Source: Armatimonadota bacterium (GTDB lineage: Bacteria > Sysuimicrobiota > Sysuimicrobiia > Sysuimicrobiales > Sysuimicrobiaceae). From it: a stretch of DNA of 64,000 nt. Positions within the stretch are counted from its first letter, which is position 1. The number at the start of each line of letters is the position of its first letter. The stretch covers positions 28,569-92,568 of the forward strand of contig JAVKGX010000006.1 of assembly GCA_031432545.1 (NCBI GenBank), written 5' to 3'. This document shows positions 44,624 to 52,665 of the stretch, in pieces. The notes beneath the pieces are model-generated. The model did not search any database. It saw only the letters and a program-made list of their open reading frames with translations, and was not told the DNA's origin. Both the position numbers and the translations under genes were made by a program.

Positions 44624-46408
44624 ATGTGGACCCACCGTTCCCTCGACGAGATCCAGACCCTCATGGCCGTCGCGCGCGGAGAACGGCCTGCCGACCTGGC
44701 GCTGGTCGGTGGCCAGGTCCTGCTCGTGCAGTCGGGTGAGATCCGCCCCGGCGACGTCGCAGTCGCCGGACGTCGCATCGCCTACGTCGGCCCCGACCGG
44801 CCGGTGGTGGGCCCCCAGACGCGCGTGGTGGACTGCACCGGGAAGATCGTGGCCCCCGGCTACATCGAGCCCCACTGCCACCCGGCCCCGATGGCGAACC
44901 CAGTCGAGTACGCCCGAGCGCTGCTGCGCACGGGCACGACGACGGTCGTTGCCGACACGCTGTTCTTGCTGTCACACGCCGATCCGGGATTGTGGGGCGA
45001 GTTCTTGGAGATCTTCAACCGGATGCCCGTTCAGTTCCTGTGGTTCTTGCGGCTGCACCCGCAGGCCCACAGTCCGGACGAGGATCGCTTCGAGCTGGAC
45101 CTGCTGGAGACCGTTCTGCCGCTGGCCTCGGTCGTGACGGTCGGCGAGGTCACCCGTTGGGCTGACCTGTACCGGGGAGACGAGTCTCTGCTGCGCAAGG
45201 TTCAGCGGGCGCGCCGGGCGGGCAAGCGTGCGGAAGGCCACAACCCCGGGGTGTCGTACGCGCGTCTGCAGGCCCTCGTCGCCGCCGGGCTGTCGTCGGA
45301 CCACGAGGCGATCGACACCGACCAGGCCCGCGAACGTCTGCGCGCCGGCCTGTACGTGATGCTGCGGCACTCCTCGCTGCGCCGAGATCTGCCCGAGCTC
45401 GCCGTCGTCGCCCTCGGCGCCGGACCGGCCATCGGGCGGGTGATGATGACCGCCGACGGGGCGGATCCTGCATTCATCCGGCGGTACGGGTACATGGACG
45501 GTCTGGTCCGCGTCGCCATGCACGGCGGCATCCCGCCGATCTGCGCGTACGCGATGGCGACGATGAACCCGGCCACCTACTACGGGCTCGACGAGGAGAT
45601 TGGGACGGTCGCGCCCGGCCGCCTGGCGGACCTGCTGGTGCTGCGCTCCCTGGAAGACCCGACGCCGGAACTCGTCGTCGCGAAGGGGCAGATCGCCGCG
45701 GAGGCGGGAAGGGTGCTCGCGCCGTTCCCCCAGATCGAGTGGGAGCGCTACTTCCCGGCGCGCTATGCCCCCGCGTGGCATCCGCGTCCGGAGTGGTTCG
45801 TGCTCCGCGGCGAGGGTCGGACGCTCTCCGTTCCCGCCATCCGGCTCGAGAACCCCGTGATCACGCGGCGTGAGGACCTGACGCTGCGCGTGCGCGACGG
45901 GCTTGCCGACCTGCCAGAAGGAGTGGTTTTGGTTGCGCTTTTGGACCATCGCGCGCGGTGGATCGTGCGCACGGCGCTGGTGAACTTCGTCCGCCGGTTG
46001 GGAGGGCTCGCCTCGACCTACAACGTGGCCAACGAGATCCTGGTATACGGACAGGATCCCGACGACATGGCCGCTGCGACCCGCCGCGTGCTGGAACTGG
46101 GCGGCGGGGTGGTGCTCGTGGAAGGCGGCCGGACGGTGTTCGAATTCCCGCTGCCCCACATCGGGATGGCCGGACCGCAGCCGTTCGACGAGGTCGCCGA
46201 CCGGATCGAACGGCTGACCGAGCTGCTCGCCGCGCGCGGCTACCCGCACCACGATGTACCGTACACGCTGATGTTTTTGCCGTTCGACTCCCTGCCGGAC
46301 CTGCGCCTCACCTACCGTGGGCTGTGGGACGTCAAGGCGGGCCGCTCGATCCTGCCCCGCGAGATGCTGTCCGCGGAGCAGGACTCACCGCCGGACCGGG
46401 CCAAGTAG
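44624..46408 (+). CDS. Adenine deaminase-like amidohydrolase, YerA type
   Basis: 594 residues. Amidohydrolase metal motif GYIEPHCHPAPM, then KRAEGHNPGVS, GLSSDHEAI and the C-terminal adenine-deaminase domain (from about 400, ending in a cysteine-free LPREMLS tail). It resembles Bacillus YerA more than canonical Ade: the HEIAN motif of true adenine deaminases is missing, and the TDDR motif reads TADGA. The actual substrate may therefore differ from adenine. Leaderless start. Six bases separate its stop from a uricase remnant, and a canonical Ade gene follows. Confidence 0.88.
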   Translation: MWTHRSLDEIQTLMAVARGERPADLALVGGQVLLVQSGEIRPGDVAVAGRRIAYVGPDRPVVGPQTRVVDCTGKIVAPGYIEPHCHPAPMANPVEYARALLRTGTTTVVADTLFLLSHADPGLWGEFLEIFNRMPVQFLWFLRLHPQAHSPDEDRFELDLLETVLPLASVVTVGEVTRWADLYRGDESLLRKVQRARRAGKRAEGHNPGVSYARLQALVAAGLSSDHEAIDTDQARERLRAGLYVMLRHSSLRRDLPELAVVALGAGPAIGRVMMTADGADPAFIRRYGYMDGLVRVAMHGGIPPICAYAMATMNPATYYGLDEEIGTVAPGRLADLLVLRSLEDPTPELVVAKGQIAAEAGRVLAPFPQIEWERYFPARYAPAWHPRPEWFVLRGEGRTLSVPAIRLENPVITRREDLTLRVRDGLADLPEGVVLVALLDHRARWIVRTALVNFVRRLGGLASTYNVANEILVYGQDPDDMAAATRRVLELGGGVVLVEGGRTVFEFPLPHIGMAGPQPFDEVADRIERLTELLAARGYPHHDVPYTLMFLPFDSLPDLRLTYRGLWDVKAGRSILPREMLSAEQDSPPDRAK

Positions 46409-46414
46409 TGCACG

Positions 46415-46585
46415 ATGGCCGCCCAGGCGCCCTGTCCCTCGATCGGGATCGCCTATGCGCGCCACGGCAAGGCCGACGTGAACGTGTACCGGATCGAAAG
46501 AGACCGCCTGTTCGCGATCGCCCTGACCCTCCAAGCTTTGGGCGAGGCGCTCCTCCTTTCCTACTGCGGGAGATCAACCGCATGA
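46415..46585 (+). pseudogene. Uricase (urate oxidase) N-terminal remnant
   Basis: A 56-codon reading frame whose product contains YARHGKADVNVYRIERDR and [14 protein letters not shown]. These correspond to the YGKxxVxxYR and GEAFLPSxTxGDN regions at the start of the uricase domain of Bacillus PucL. The product then runs into a stop (CGRSTA*), so about 80% of a uricase is missing, including the GDN loop and all later active-site residues. It lies between two adenine deaminase homologues, in a purine-catabolic setting. Confidence 0.6.
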
Positions 46586-46719
46586 GCCGGGGCGCGTTCG
46601 TCCGCGCGCTCGGCTGGATCTTCGAGGGCTCGCCGTGGGTTGCCGAGGCGGTGGTCGACCGGCGCCGGATCAGCGCGGCCTCGCGCACGGAGCATCCAGA
46701 ACACGGAGGCTGTCCATGA
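46564..46719 (+). pseudogene. OHCU decarboxylase N-terminal remnant
   Basis: Shifted by two frame positions from the uricase remnant, the sequence reads [18 protein letters not shown] then [17 protein letters not shown]. This is the unmistakable start of 2-oxo-4-hydroxy-4-carboxy-5-ureidoimidazoline decarboxylase (LNxMxxxxFxxxLGxIFEHSPWIAE). A stop follows after about 20 more unrelated codons, so the catalytic core is lost. From ATG 46582 it could still be made as a 45-residue peptide. Its stop overlaps the start of the Ade gene (ATGA), which may keep it translated for coupling. Confidence 0.65.
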
Positions 46720-48491
46720 ACCGGCTGTCCGTTCCTCCGCTGCACGCCGTCACCCGGAGGCTGGCGGCCGTAGCGGCTGGACGGGAGCCGCCGGAACGGG
46801 TACTGCGCGCGCCGCGCCTGCTGTCGACCTCCACCCAGCGCACTCTGCCCGACCGCGAGATCTGGATTTGCGCCGGCCGCATCGCCGCGGTCCGGCCGCG
46901 CGGTACGTTCTCGGGCGACGGCGCGGCCGTCGTCGACTGCGACGGCACGCTGGCACCCGGGCTGGTGGATCCGCATGTGCACATCGAGAGCAGCATGATG
47001 ACGGCGGGCGCCTACGCCGAGGCGGCGCTGCGCAACGGCACGACGACCGTCTTCTGCGACAGCCACGAGATCGCCAACGTCTGCGACCTCCAAGGCGTGG
47101 AGTGGATGCTTCAGGACGGGCGGCAGGCGGCGCTGTCCGTCTACCTCACGGTACCCAGTACCGTCCCGGCCACCTCCGCCGCTCTGGAGACCGCCGGCGG
47201 CGACCTCGGACCGGACAAGATCGGCGCGGTCTTCGACCGCTGGCCCGAGGCGGTGGCCCTGGGCGAGAAGATGGACTTCGTGCAGGTCGTCCAGGGCGAC
47301 GACCGCAGCCACGCGATCCTCGCGGAAGCCCTCCGCCGCGGGCGTCCGGTGTGCGGCCACGTCTACGGCCGAGAATTCGTGACCCCGTACACCGCCAGCG
47401 GGGTCACCGACACGCACGAGGCCATCGACGCGCAGATCGCCGAAGACCTACTGGAAGCGGGTGTCTGGCTGTTCGTGCGCGGCGGACCACCCACGACGCC
47501 CTGGCACAGCCTGCCAGACGCGATCCGGGTCGTGACCGAGATGGGCGCCAGCGCCCAGCGGGTGTGCGTATGCACCGACGACCGTGACGCCGACGACCTG
47601 TTCGGGTTCGGCCTGGACTGGGTGGTGCGGCAGGCGATCGCGGCGGGCGTCCGGCCGGAGGTCGCCTGGAGCATGGGATCCCTCAACCCCGCCACCCGCT
47701 ACGGCCTCGACGCCGAGGTCGGGGTGCTCGCGCCCGGCCGGAGGGCGGACGTGGTGTTGCTCGACGACGCCTTCAGGGTCCGGAAGACCTGGTACGGCGG
47801 GGTGCTCGCCGTCGACGAGGGCGAGACGACGGAGGCGCTGGAAGCCGCCGTCGGGGCGCGCTACCGGTATCCCGCGGAGGCGTACCGGACGATTCGGTTG
47901 GACGACGATCCGCACCTGGTGCCCGCGGCACCGGATCGGCCGCGCACCGCCAACGTCATGCGGCCCGCCCCCGGGATCCTGCTGCACCACGAGCGGATTG
48001 AACTCGGGCCGGGACCCTGGTCACAGCTGCTGGCGCGCCACGATCTGTGCTTCGTCGCGGTCGTCGAGCGCCACGGGCGGGGCGGCGGGGTCGCGCACGG
48101 CCTGCTGCGGGGCTTCGGGCTGCGCGACGGAGCGGTGGCGAGCAGCGTGGGGCACGACGCCCACAACCTGATCGTCGCCGGCACCTCCGAAGACGACATG
48201 CGGACCGCGCTGCAGACGGTTCGGCGTCAGGGCGGAGGGGTTTGTGCCGTGCGCCAGGGCAAGGTGCTGGCGGCCGTTCCGCTGCCCATCGCGGGGTTGA
48301 TGTCTGACAAGCGCGCCGCGGAGGTCGCCAGGGAGACGACCGATCTCAAGCGCGTGTGGACCGAGTTGGGCTGCACCCTGCCCTACATGGGCTTCAACCT
48401 GATCTCGCTGTCGGTCATCCCCCAGATCCGGCTCACCGACCGCGGGCTCGTGCTCGTTCCCCAGATGCAGATCGTCCCGTTGTTCGAGTAG
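46716..48491 (+). CDS. ade: Adenine deaminase
   Basis: Converts adenine to hypoxanthine and ammonia, 591 residues. Canonical metal and active-site motifs are present: [39 protein letters not shown] and [11 protein letters not shown], with the C-terminal domain from about 420 ([33 protein letters not shown]). GGAGG lies six bases before ATG 46716. Length is normal. Distinct from the upstream YerA-like paralogue and better matched to true Ade. Confidence 0.93.
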   Translation: MNRLSVPPLHAVTRRLAAVAAGREPPERVLRAPRLLSTSTQRTLPDREIWICAGRIAAVRPRGTFSGDGAAVVDCDGTLAPGLVDPHVHIESSMMTAGAYAEAALRNGTTTVFCDSHEIANVCDLQGVEWMLQDGRQAALSVYLTVPSTVPATSAALETAGGDLGPDKIGAVFDRWPEAVALGEKMDFVQVVQGDDRSHAILAEALRRGRPVCGHVYGREFVTPYTASGVTDTHEAIDAQIAEDLLEAGVWLFVRGGPPTTPWHSLPDAIRVVTEMGASAQRVCVCTDDRDADDLFGFGLDWVVRQAIAAGVRPEVAWSMGSLNPATRYGLDAEVGVLAPGRRADVVLLDDAFRVRKTWYGGVLAVDEGETTEALEAAVGARYRYPAEAYRTIRLDDDPHLVPAAPDRPRTANVMRPAPGILLHHERIELGPGPWSQLLARHDLCFVAVVERHGRGGGVAHGLLRGFGLRDGAVASSVGHDAHNLIVAGTSEDDMRTALQTVRRQGGGVCAVRQGKVLAAVPLPIAGLMSDKRAAEVARETTDLKRVWTELGCTLPYMGFNLISLSVIPQIRLTDRGLVLVPQMQIVPLFE

Positions 48492-48570
48492 GTGCGTTTG
48501 TTGTCGGCCCGTCGAGCACCCTCCGGCCCAGCAGTCGTCCGCGGTGCCGTGGACAGCAGGCCGCTTCCGC

Positions 48571-49404
48571 CTACCACACGGCGAACACCCGGCAGGGGCC
48601 GCCCGAACCGCCGGCGACCTTGGGCGCGCCGACGAACACCCAGGCGCCGCTGGGAGGGATGCGGGCCAGGTTGGCGAGGTTCTCCAACCCCCACCGGTTG
48701 GCCGGCAGCCACGTCGTGTGCACCCTGAAATCCTGAGAGGGACCGAAGTCCAGGCTCAACGTGTCCACCCCGATGCCAACCACCTGGCGTTCGTGGAGCA
48801 AGAACGCCGCCGCGTCGGGGTGGAAGCCGGGGAAGTGCATGACACCCGACGCGTCCGGGTTGCGGAACTGCCGGGAACTGCCCACGCGCGACTCCCACCC
48901 GCTGTGCATGAATACCGCCGCGCCGCGCGGCAGGCGGCCGTAGCGCCGCTCCCACGCGCGGATGTCGTCCACGGTCAGCCGTGTGTCCGGGTCCCGCGCG
49001 GCGCGTTCGTGCACGTGGACCACCGCAACCGGGGCGATCAGACTCGAAGGCGGCAGCTGTTCGACGGTGCGCGCGTCCTCACCGAAGTGCGCCGGGGCGT
49101 CCATGTGCGTGCCGATGTGCTCGAAGTAGCTGATGTTCAGCCCGTAGTAGCCGTCGCGCCGCACCGTGACGGCCACCTCGGACTTGAACACCGGGGAGCC
49201 GCCGAAGGACGGGAACGTCGGTTTCAACGTGTGCGTCAGGTCGCGGACGTTGCTGACCCGTCCGAGCATCGGCGCCGCCAGCGCCTCGGAGGCGCCGATC
49301 CACTGCGTGCCCAGCGCGGCCACCACAGCAGCGCCGGCCGTCCGGAGGAACTCCCGACGGCCCACCACTCGATCCACCGCTTCCATGACCATCGGTCCGC
49401 ACAT
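48571..49404 (-). CDS. Tat-exported cyclase family (KynB-like) hydrolase
   Basis: 277 residues. N-terminal twin-arginine signal (GRREFLRTAGAAVVAALG) followed by a cyclase-family domain (PF04199) with the metal motif HIGTHMDAPAHF and the C-terminal catalytic region GIGVDTLSLDFGPSQDFRVH. The family includes arylformamidase KynB and polyketide cyclases. Most KynB enzymes are cytoplasmic; a Tat signal places this one outside the membrane. ATG 49404 is one of three close candidates (also 49392 and 49386) and has GGGGGTGG upstream. It could hydrolyse formylkynurenine or an unrelated cyclic amide or ester. Confidence 0.85.
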   Translation of the reverse strand: MCGPMVMEAVDRVVGRREFLRTAGAAVVAALGTQWIGASEALAAPMLGRVSNVRDLTHTLKPTFPSFGGSPVFKSEVAVTVRRDGYYGLNISYFEHIGTHMDAPAHFGEDARTVEQLPPSSLIAPVAVVHVHERAARDPDTRLTVDDIRAWERRYGRLPRGAAVFMHSGWESRVGSSRQFRNPDASGVMHFPGFHPDAAAFLLHERQVVGIGVDTLSLDFGPSQDFRVHTTWLPANRWGLENLANLARIPPSGAWVFVGAPKVAGGSGGPCRVFAVW

Positions 49405-49463
49405 CTCACACCACCCCCTTCGGTCAAGTCGCCTGTACCCGAAGTCACGGACTCCCACCTGAC

Positions 49464-49503
49464 GACCGGCCCTCTTTCCGCAAAAGGGCTGGTGTGAGGG
49501 CCC
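49464..49503 (-). repeat. Intergenic palindromic repeat, copy B
   Basis: On the minus strand GGCCCTCACACCAGCCC, a TTTTGC loop, then GAAAGAGGGCCGGT. It shares the GCCCTCACxCCA...GAGxGGGxCGGT frame of the copies at 52609-52660 and 63837-63899. It follows directly after the SDR stop at 49504 and may act as its terminator hairpin. Confidence 0.5.
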
Positions 49504-50256
49504 CTACAAAGCGCTCACACCGCCATCCACGATCAGTTCCGCGCCGGTGATCCAGCCCGCCTCGTCCGAACACAGGAACACGACGGCTGCGGCGACGTCT
49601 TCCGGTTTGCCCAGCCGCCGCAGCGGGTAGGCGGCCGCGCGTTCCCTCCACTCCCGCTCCGTCCAGCGCTGCCAGACGGTTGCGTTCAGTTCGGTCGGGA
49701 CGAACCCGGGGAGGACCGCGTTCACACGTATCCCCTCCGGACCGTGGCGGACCGCCAGCGAGCGCGTCAGCGCGGACACCGCTCCCTTCGTCGCGCAGTA
49801 CAGGGGCGTATTGGCGACACCGCGGATCGCCGAGATCGACGACACGTTGCAGATAACGCCCCGACGGCGCGCGGCCATGACCGGCAACGCGTGCTTGCAG
49901 GCGAGCACCACGCCCTTGAGGTTGACGTCGGTGATGCGGTAGTAGTCCTTTTCCGATTCCTCCGTGATCGGCACGCGACGGGTCAGTACGCCGGCGTTGT
50001 TGACGAGGATGTCGAGCGTTCCGCCCCACTGCACCGCCGCCTGGACCAGCCGCCGCACGTCGTCCTCAACCGACACGTCGGCCGGCACGAAGCAGCTGTC
50101 GGCCCCCAGCTGCGATGCCAGTTCCTCGCCGCGCTCCACGCGGCGGCCGGACAGCACGACGCGCGCCCCCCGCTCGCGGAGCGCGCGGCAGATCGCCGTT
50201 CCGATCCCCGACGTCGCGCCGGTGACCAGAGCGACCTTCCCGTCCAGCGCGAACAC
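49504..50256 (-). CDS. SDR family oxidoreductase (FabG-like)
   Basis: 250 residues from GTG 50256. Cofactor loop VTGATSGIGTA, NNAG, catalytic Ser in CNVSSISAI, Y-x-x-x-K in LYCATKGAV and the PGFVPTEL loop. Standard classical SDR of unknown substrate. It ends a short leftward unit with the GYD protein three bases upstream. No aromatic or purine context decides its role. Confidence 0.92.
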   Translation of the reverse strand: MFALDGKVALVTGATSGIGTAICRALRERGARVVLSGRRVERGEELASQLGADSCFVPADVSVEDDVRRLVQAAVQWGGTLDILVNNAGVLTRRVPITEESEKDYYRITDVNLKGVVLACKHALPVMAARRRGVICNVSSISAIRGVANTPLYCATKGAVSALTRSLAVRHGPEGIRVNAVLPGFVPTELNATVWQRWTEREWRERAAAYPLRRLGKPEDVAAAVVFLCSDEAGWITGAELIVDGGVSAL

Positions 50257-50259
50257 GGC

Positions 50260-50544
50260 TCAGCGGATCAGCTTCGTGAACTCATCCAGGGGCATCGCGG
50301 CCAGGGTCTCGATGTGCACGCTCCCCCGCGACGCCAGTTCGACCGACGCCCGCATCACCGACGCGATGTCCGGCGCCTCCACGACGTTCACGAAGTCGTA
50401 CGGGCCCAGCACCGCGTACTGCTGCTGGACCTTCACGCCCATGCCGGCCAGCTCCTCGTTCACTTCCTGGATGCGCCCGGGGTTCTTGCGGATGGTCTCG
50501 GCGCCGGCTTCGGTCAGGCGGCTCAGCATGATGAACGTGGCCAC
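50260..50544 (-). CDS. GYD domain-containing protein
   Basis: 94 residues from GTG 50544, chosen because GGAGGTGAG lies upstream. The product has FIMLSRLTEAGAETIRKNP at the start and the defining VLGPYDFVNVVEAPD motif (GxYD) near residue 60; a small ferredoxin-like alpha/beta fold is expected. GYD proteins have no firm function; some are dimeric sensors or oxidoreductase-associated proteins. It overlaps in operon fashion with the SDR and is divergent from the SAHH-like gene. Confidence 0.85.
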   Translation of the reverse strand: MATFIMLSRLTEAGAETIRKNPGRIQEVNEELAGMGVKVQQQYAVLGPYDFVNVVEAPDIASVMRASVELASRGSVHIETLAAMPLDEFTKLIR

Positions 50545-50571
50545 GTGGCTCACCTCCGGAGGTTTGGCTTT

Positions 50572-50603
50572 TTGACTTGCCGGAAAGGTGCGATCATTAT
50601 AGT
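50572..50603 (+). promoter_or_regulatory. Promoter giving a nearly leaderless SAHH-like transcript
   Basis: TTGACT (50572-50577) with either CATTAT (50595-50600, 17-base spacer) or TATAGT (50598-50603) as -10 box. The start codon GTG 50612 comes only 8-11 bases later, with no Shine-Dalgarno, so the transcript has little or no leader. Confidence 0.55.
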
Positions 50604-50611
50604 CCTGGCCC

Positions 50612-51778
50612 GTGGCGCCGCGAAAGGTTGACATCTTGGACGACTTTCGCACGCACCTCGCCTATCTGCACCGACAGATACACGTGACCCGGGAGGCAAT
50701 CCGCCGGTTCGCCGAGCGCGACCTCCGCGGGGTACGGATCGTCTTCTCGATCCACCTCGACATCAAGGTCGTGCCCGTCGTCGAAGCGGTCGTCCGGACG
50801 GGCGCCCAGACGGTGGTGCTCACCTGCAACCCGCTCACCGTCCGCGACGAGGTCGTCCGGTATCTGGCGGCCGTCGGCGCGCAGGTGGACGCGCGGTACG
50901 GGATGAGCGAACGGCAACGACTGGACGCCGTGGACCGGGCCATCGCGCAGTCCCCGCAGTTCATCTGCGAGATGGGCGGGGACGTCCAGCACCGGCTGGT
51001 GACGGTCTACCCGGAGGCCGCCTCGGTGGTGCGCGCCGGGATGGAGGCCACCGGCACCGGCATCCTCCGCCTCCAGGGGCTCTCGCTGCCCTTCCCCGTG
51101 TTCAACTGGGACGACCTCCCGCTCAAGCAGGGTCTGCACAACCGCTACCTGGTCGGTCTCACGGTCTGGAACACGTTCCTCGAAGTGGCGAGGGTGACGC
51201 TGTACGGCAAGCGCGTGCTCGTCGTCGGATACGGGCTGGTCGGCGAGGGCATCGCCGCCTACGCCCGCCGGCTCGGCGCCGTACCCTTGGTCGCCGACCC
51301 CGACCCTGCCCGGCAGATCTTCGCACGCCACAACGGCTGCGTGGTGACCACCATCGAAGAGGCGCTCCCGCAGGCAGAGATCGTCGTCACGGCCACCGGC
51401 CGGGAACGCGTCGTGCGCGAGGAACACTTCCCGCTGCTGCGGGAAGGAGCATTCCTCCTCAACGCGGGGCACAGCTCGCGCGAGATCGACGTCGACGCGC
51501 TGCGCCGCTGCCCCCTCCGATCCGTGCGGCCGCACCTGGAGGAGATCGAAATCGGAGACCGCCGGATCTACCTGCTCGCCCAGGGCGCGATGTTCAACCT
51601 GGCGGCCGGACCGGGCGACCCCTACGACGCCTTCGACGTCACCTCCGCGCTGATGCTGGAGGGCATCGGCTACATGCTCGACCACCACGCCGAACACCCG
51701 CCGGGCGTGCAGCTCATGCCCACGGTCGTGGAGCGATCGGTGGCTGCGATGGCCGCCTTTCCGTGGACGACGGCGTAG
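50612..51778 (+). CDS. Divergent S-adenosylhomocysteine hydrolase homologue
   Basis: 388 residues from GTG 50612. The Rossmann NAD domain (VLVVGYGLVGEGIAAYARRLGA, about 205-225) and overall layout follow adenosylhomocysteinase, but the protein is shorter (usual 420-470). In the catalytic DxxxKxxxDN region it reads DDLPLKQGLHNRY: the Lys and Asn are kept but Asp is His. The N-terminal HxTxxT substrate region is not seen, and the usual KPDHYRY C-terminal NAD-contact tail is absent. The protein may act on a different thioether-nucleoside or be a non-hydrolytic relative. Near-leaderless expression. Confidence 0.82.
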   Translation: MAPRKVDILDDFRTHLAYLHRQIHVTREAIRRFAERDLRGVRIVFSIHLDIKVVPVVEAVVRTGAQTVVLTCNPLTVRDEVVRYLAAVGAQVDARYGMSERQRLDAVDRAIAQSPQFICEMGGDVQHRLVTVYPEAASVVRAGMEATGTGILRLQGLSLPFPVFNWDDLPLKQGLHNRYLVGLTVWNTFLEVARVTLYGKRVLVVGYGLVGEGIAAYARRLGAVPLVADPDPARQIFARHNGCVVTTIEEALPQAEIVVTATGRERVVREEHFPLLREGAFLLNAGHSSREIDVDALRRCPLRSVRPHLEEIEIGDRRIYLLAQGAMFNLAAGPGDPYDAFDVTSALMLEGIGYMLDHHAEHPPGVQLMPTVVERSVAAMAAFPWTTA

Positions 51779-51795
51779 TCGCCAACGCGGCGGAC

Positions 51796-52608
51796 ATGGA
51801 TATCATGGATGGCGTGGAGGACGTGCGGATCCGGCCACTGGACTCCGTAGATCGGCTGCGCGACGTCGAGCGGCTGCAGGTCGAGGTGTGGGGAATGAGC
51901 GACCGGGAGGTCGTGCCCTACCACCAGCTGTTGGCGGCGGTGCGCAACGGCGGACTGGTCCTGGGCGCCTTCGCCGCGGAGGAACTCGTGGGGTTCTGCT
52001 ACGGCTTCCCCGGGGTCCGGGACGGCGAGCCGGTCTTCTGCTCGCACATGACCGGTGTGCTGCCGGCGTGGCAGACCCACGACGTCGGCTACCGACTAAA
52101 GTGCGCGCAGCGCGAGTGGGCGATCGCACAGGGGTACAGCCGCATGGTCTGGACGTACGATCCCCTCCAAAGCCTCAATGCCTACTTCAACCTGCACAAG
52201 CTAGGGGCGGAGGCCCGACGCTACTACGTCGACTACTACGGCGAGATGGACGACGAGCTCAACCGGGGGCTGCCCAGCGACCGCATCGAGGTCGACTGGT
52301 GGCTTCGGGCACCGGAGGTGGTCCGGCGGCTTGCCGGGCGCCGGGTCGCCCGCCAGACCGCGGACGCCGCCCCGGTGCTGCAGGCCGAGGGGTGGCGGCC
52401 CGGCGAGGTCGGCGAGCCCGGGGCCGCGGTCGTCCGCATCGAGATCCCGCGCGCGCTGCGCGCACTGCGCGACCAGGATCCGGACGCGGCGCTGGCGTGG
52501 CGGCTGGCCACGCGGCAGGCGTTCCAGCGGTGCTTTCAGCGGGGGTACGTGGCGGTGGACTTTGTGCCCTCCAGGCAGAGCGGGTTCTACATTCTGCAAC
52601 AGGGGTGA
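51796..52608 (+). CDS. GNAT-superfamily acetyl/succinyltransferase (COG3375-like)
   Basis: About 270 residues. N-terminal acyltransferase fold: IRPLDSVDRLRDVERLQVEVWG, LVLGAFAAEELVGFCYGFPG, and HMTGVLPAWQTHDVGYRLKCAQREWAIAQGY with the acyl-CoA loop around VGYRLK. Length (longer than typical GNATs) and the MVWTYDPLQSLNAYFNLHKLGA segment match the COG3375 group often found beside N-succinylamino-acid racemases. ATG 51796 is one of several nearby starts (51763, 51805). It lies 57 bases before the racemase, separated by an intergenic repeat. Confidence 0.85.
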   Translation: MDIMDGVEDVRIRPLDSVDRLRDVERLQVEVWGMSDREVVPYHQLLAAVRNGGLVLGAFAAEELVGFCYGFPGVRDGEPVFCSHMTGVLPAWQTHDVGYRLKCAQREWAIAQGYSRMVWTYDPLQSLNAYFNLHKLGAEARRYYVDYYGEMDDELNRGLPSDRIEVDWWLRAPEVVRRLAGRRVARQTADAAPVLQAEGWRPGEVGEPGAAVVRIEIPRALRALRDQDPDAALAWRLATRQAFQRCFQRGYVAVDFVPSRQSGFYILQQG

Positions 52609-52660
52609 GCCCTCACCCCACCCGCTCCCAGGGAGAGGGTCGGTGGGCCTGAACCGGGGG
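52609..52660 (+). repeat. Intergenic palindromic repeat, copy C
   Basis: Reads GCCCTCACCCCACCCGCTCCC, then AGGGAGAGGGTCGGTGGGCC. It matches copy D (63837-63899, minus strand) nearly base for base in the GCCCTCAxCCCA-CCCGCTCCC-GGAGxGGGxCGGTG frame. It fills almost the whole gap between the acyltransferase and racemase genes. Confidence 0.6.
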
Positions 52661-52665
52661 ACTGG

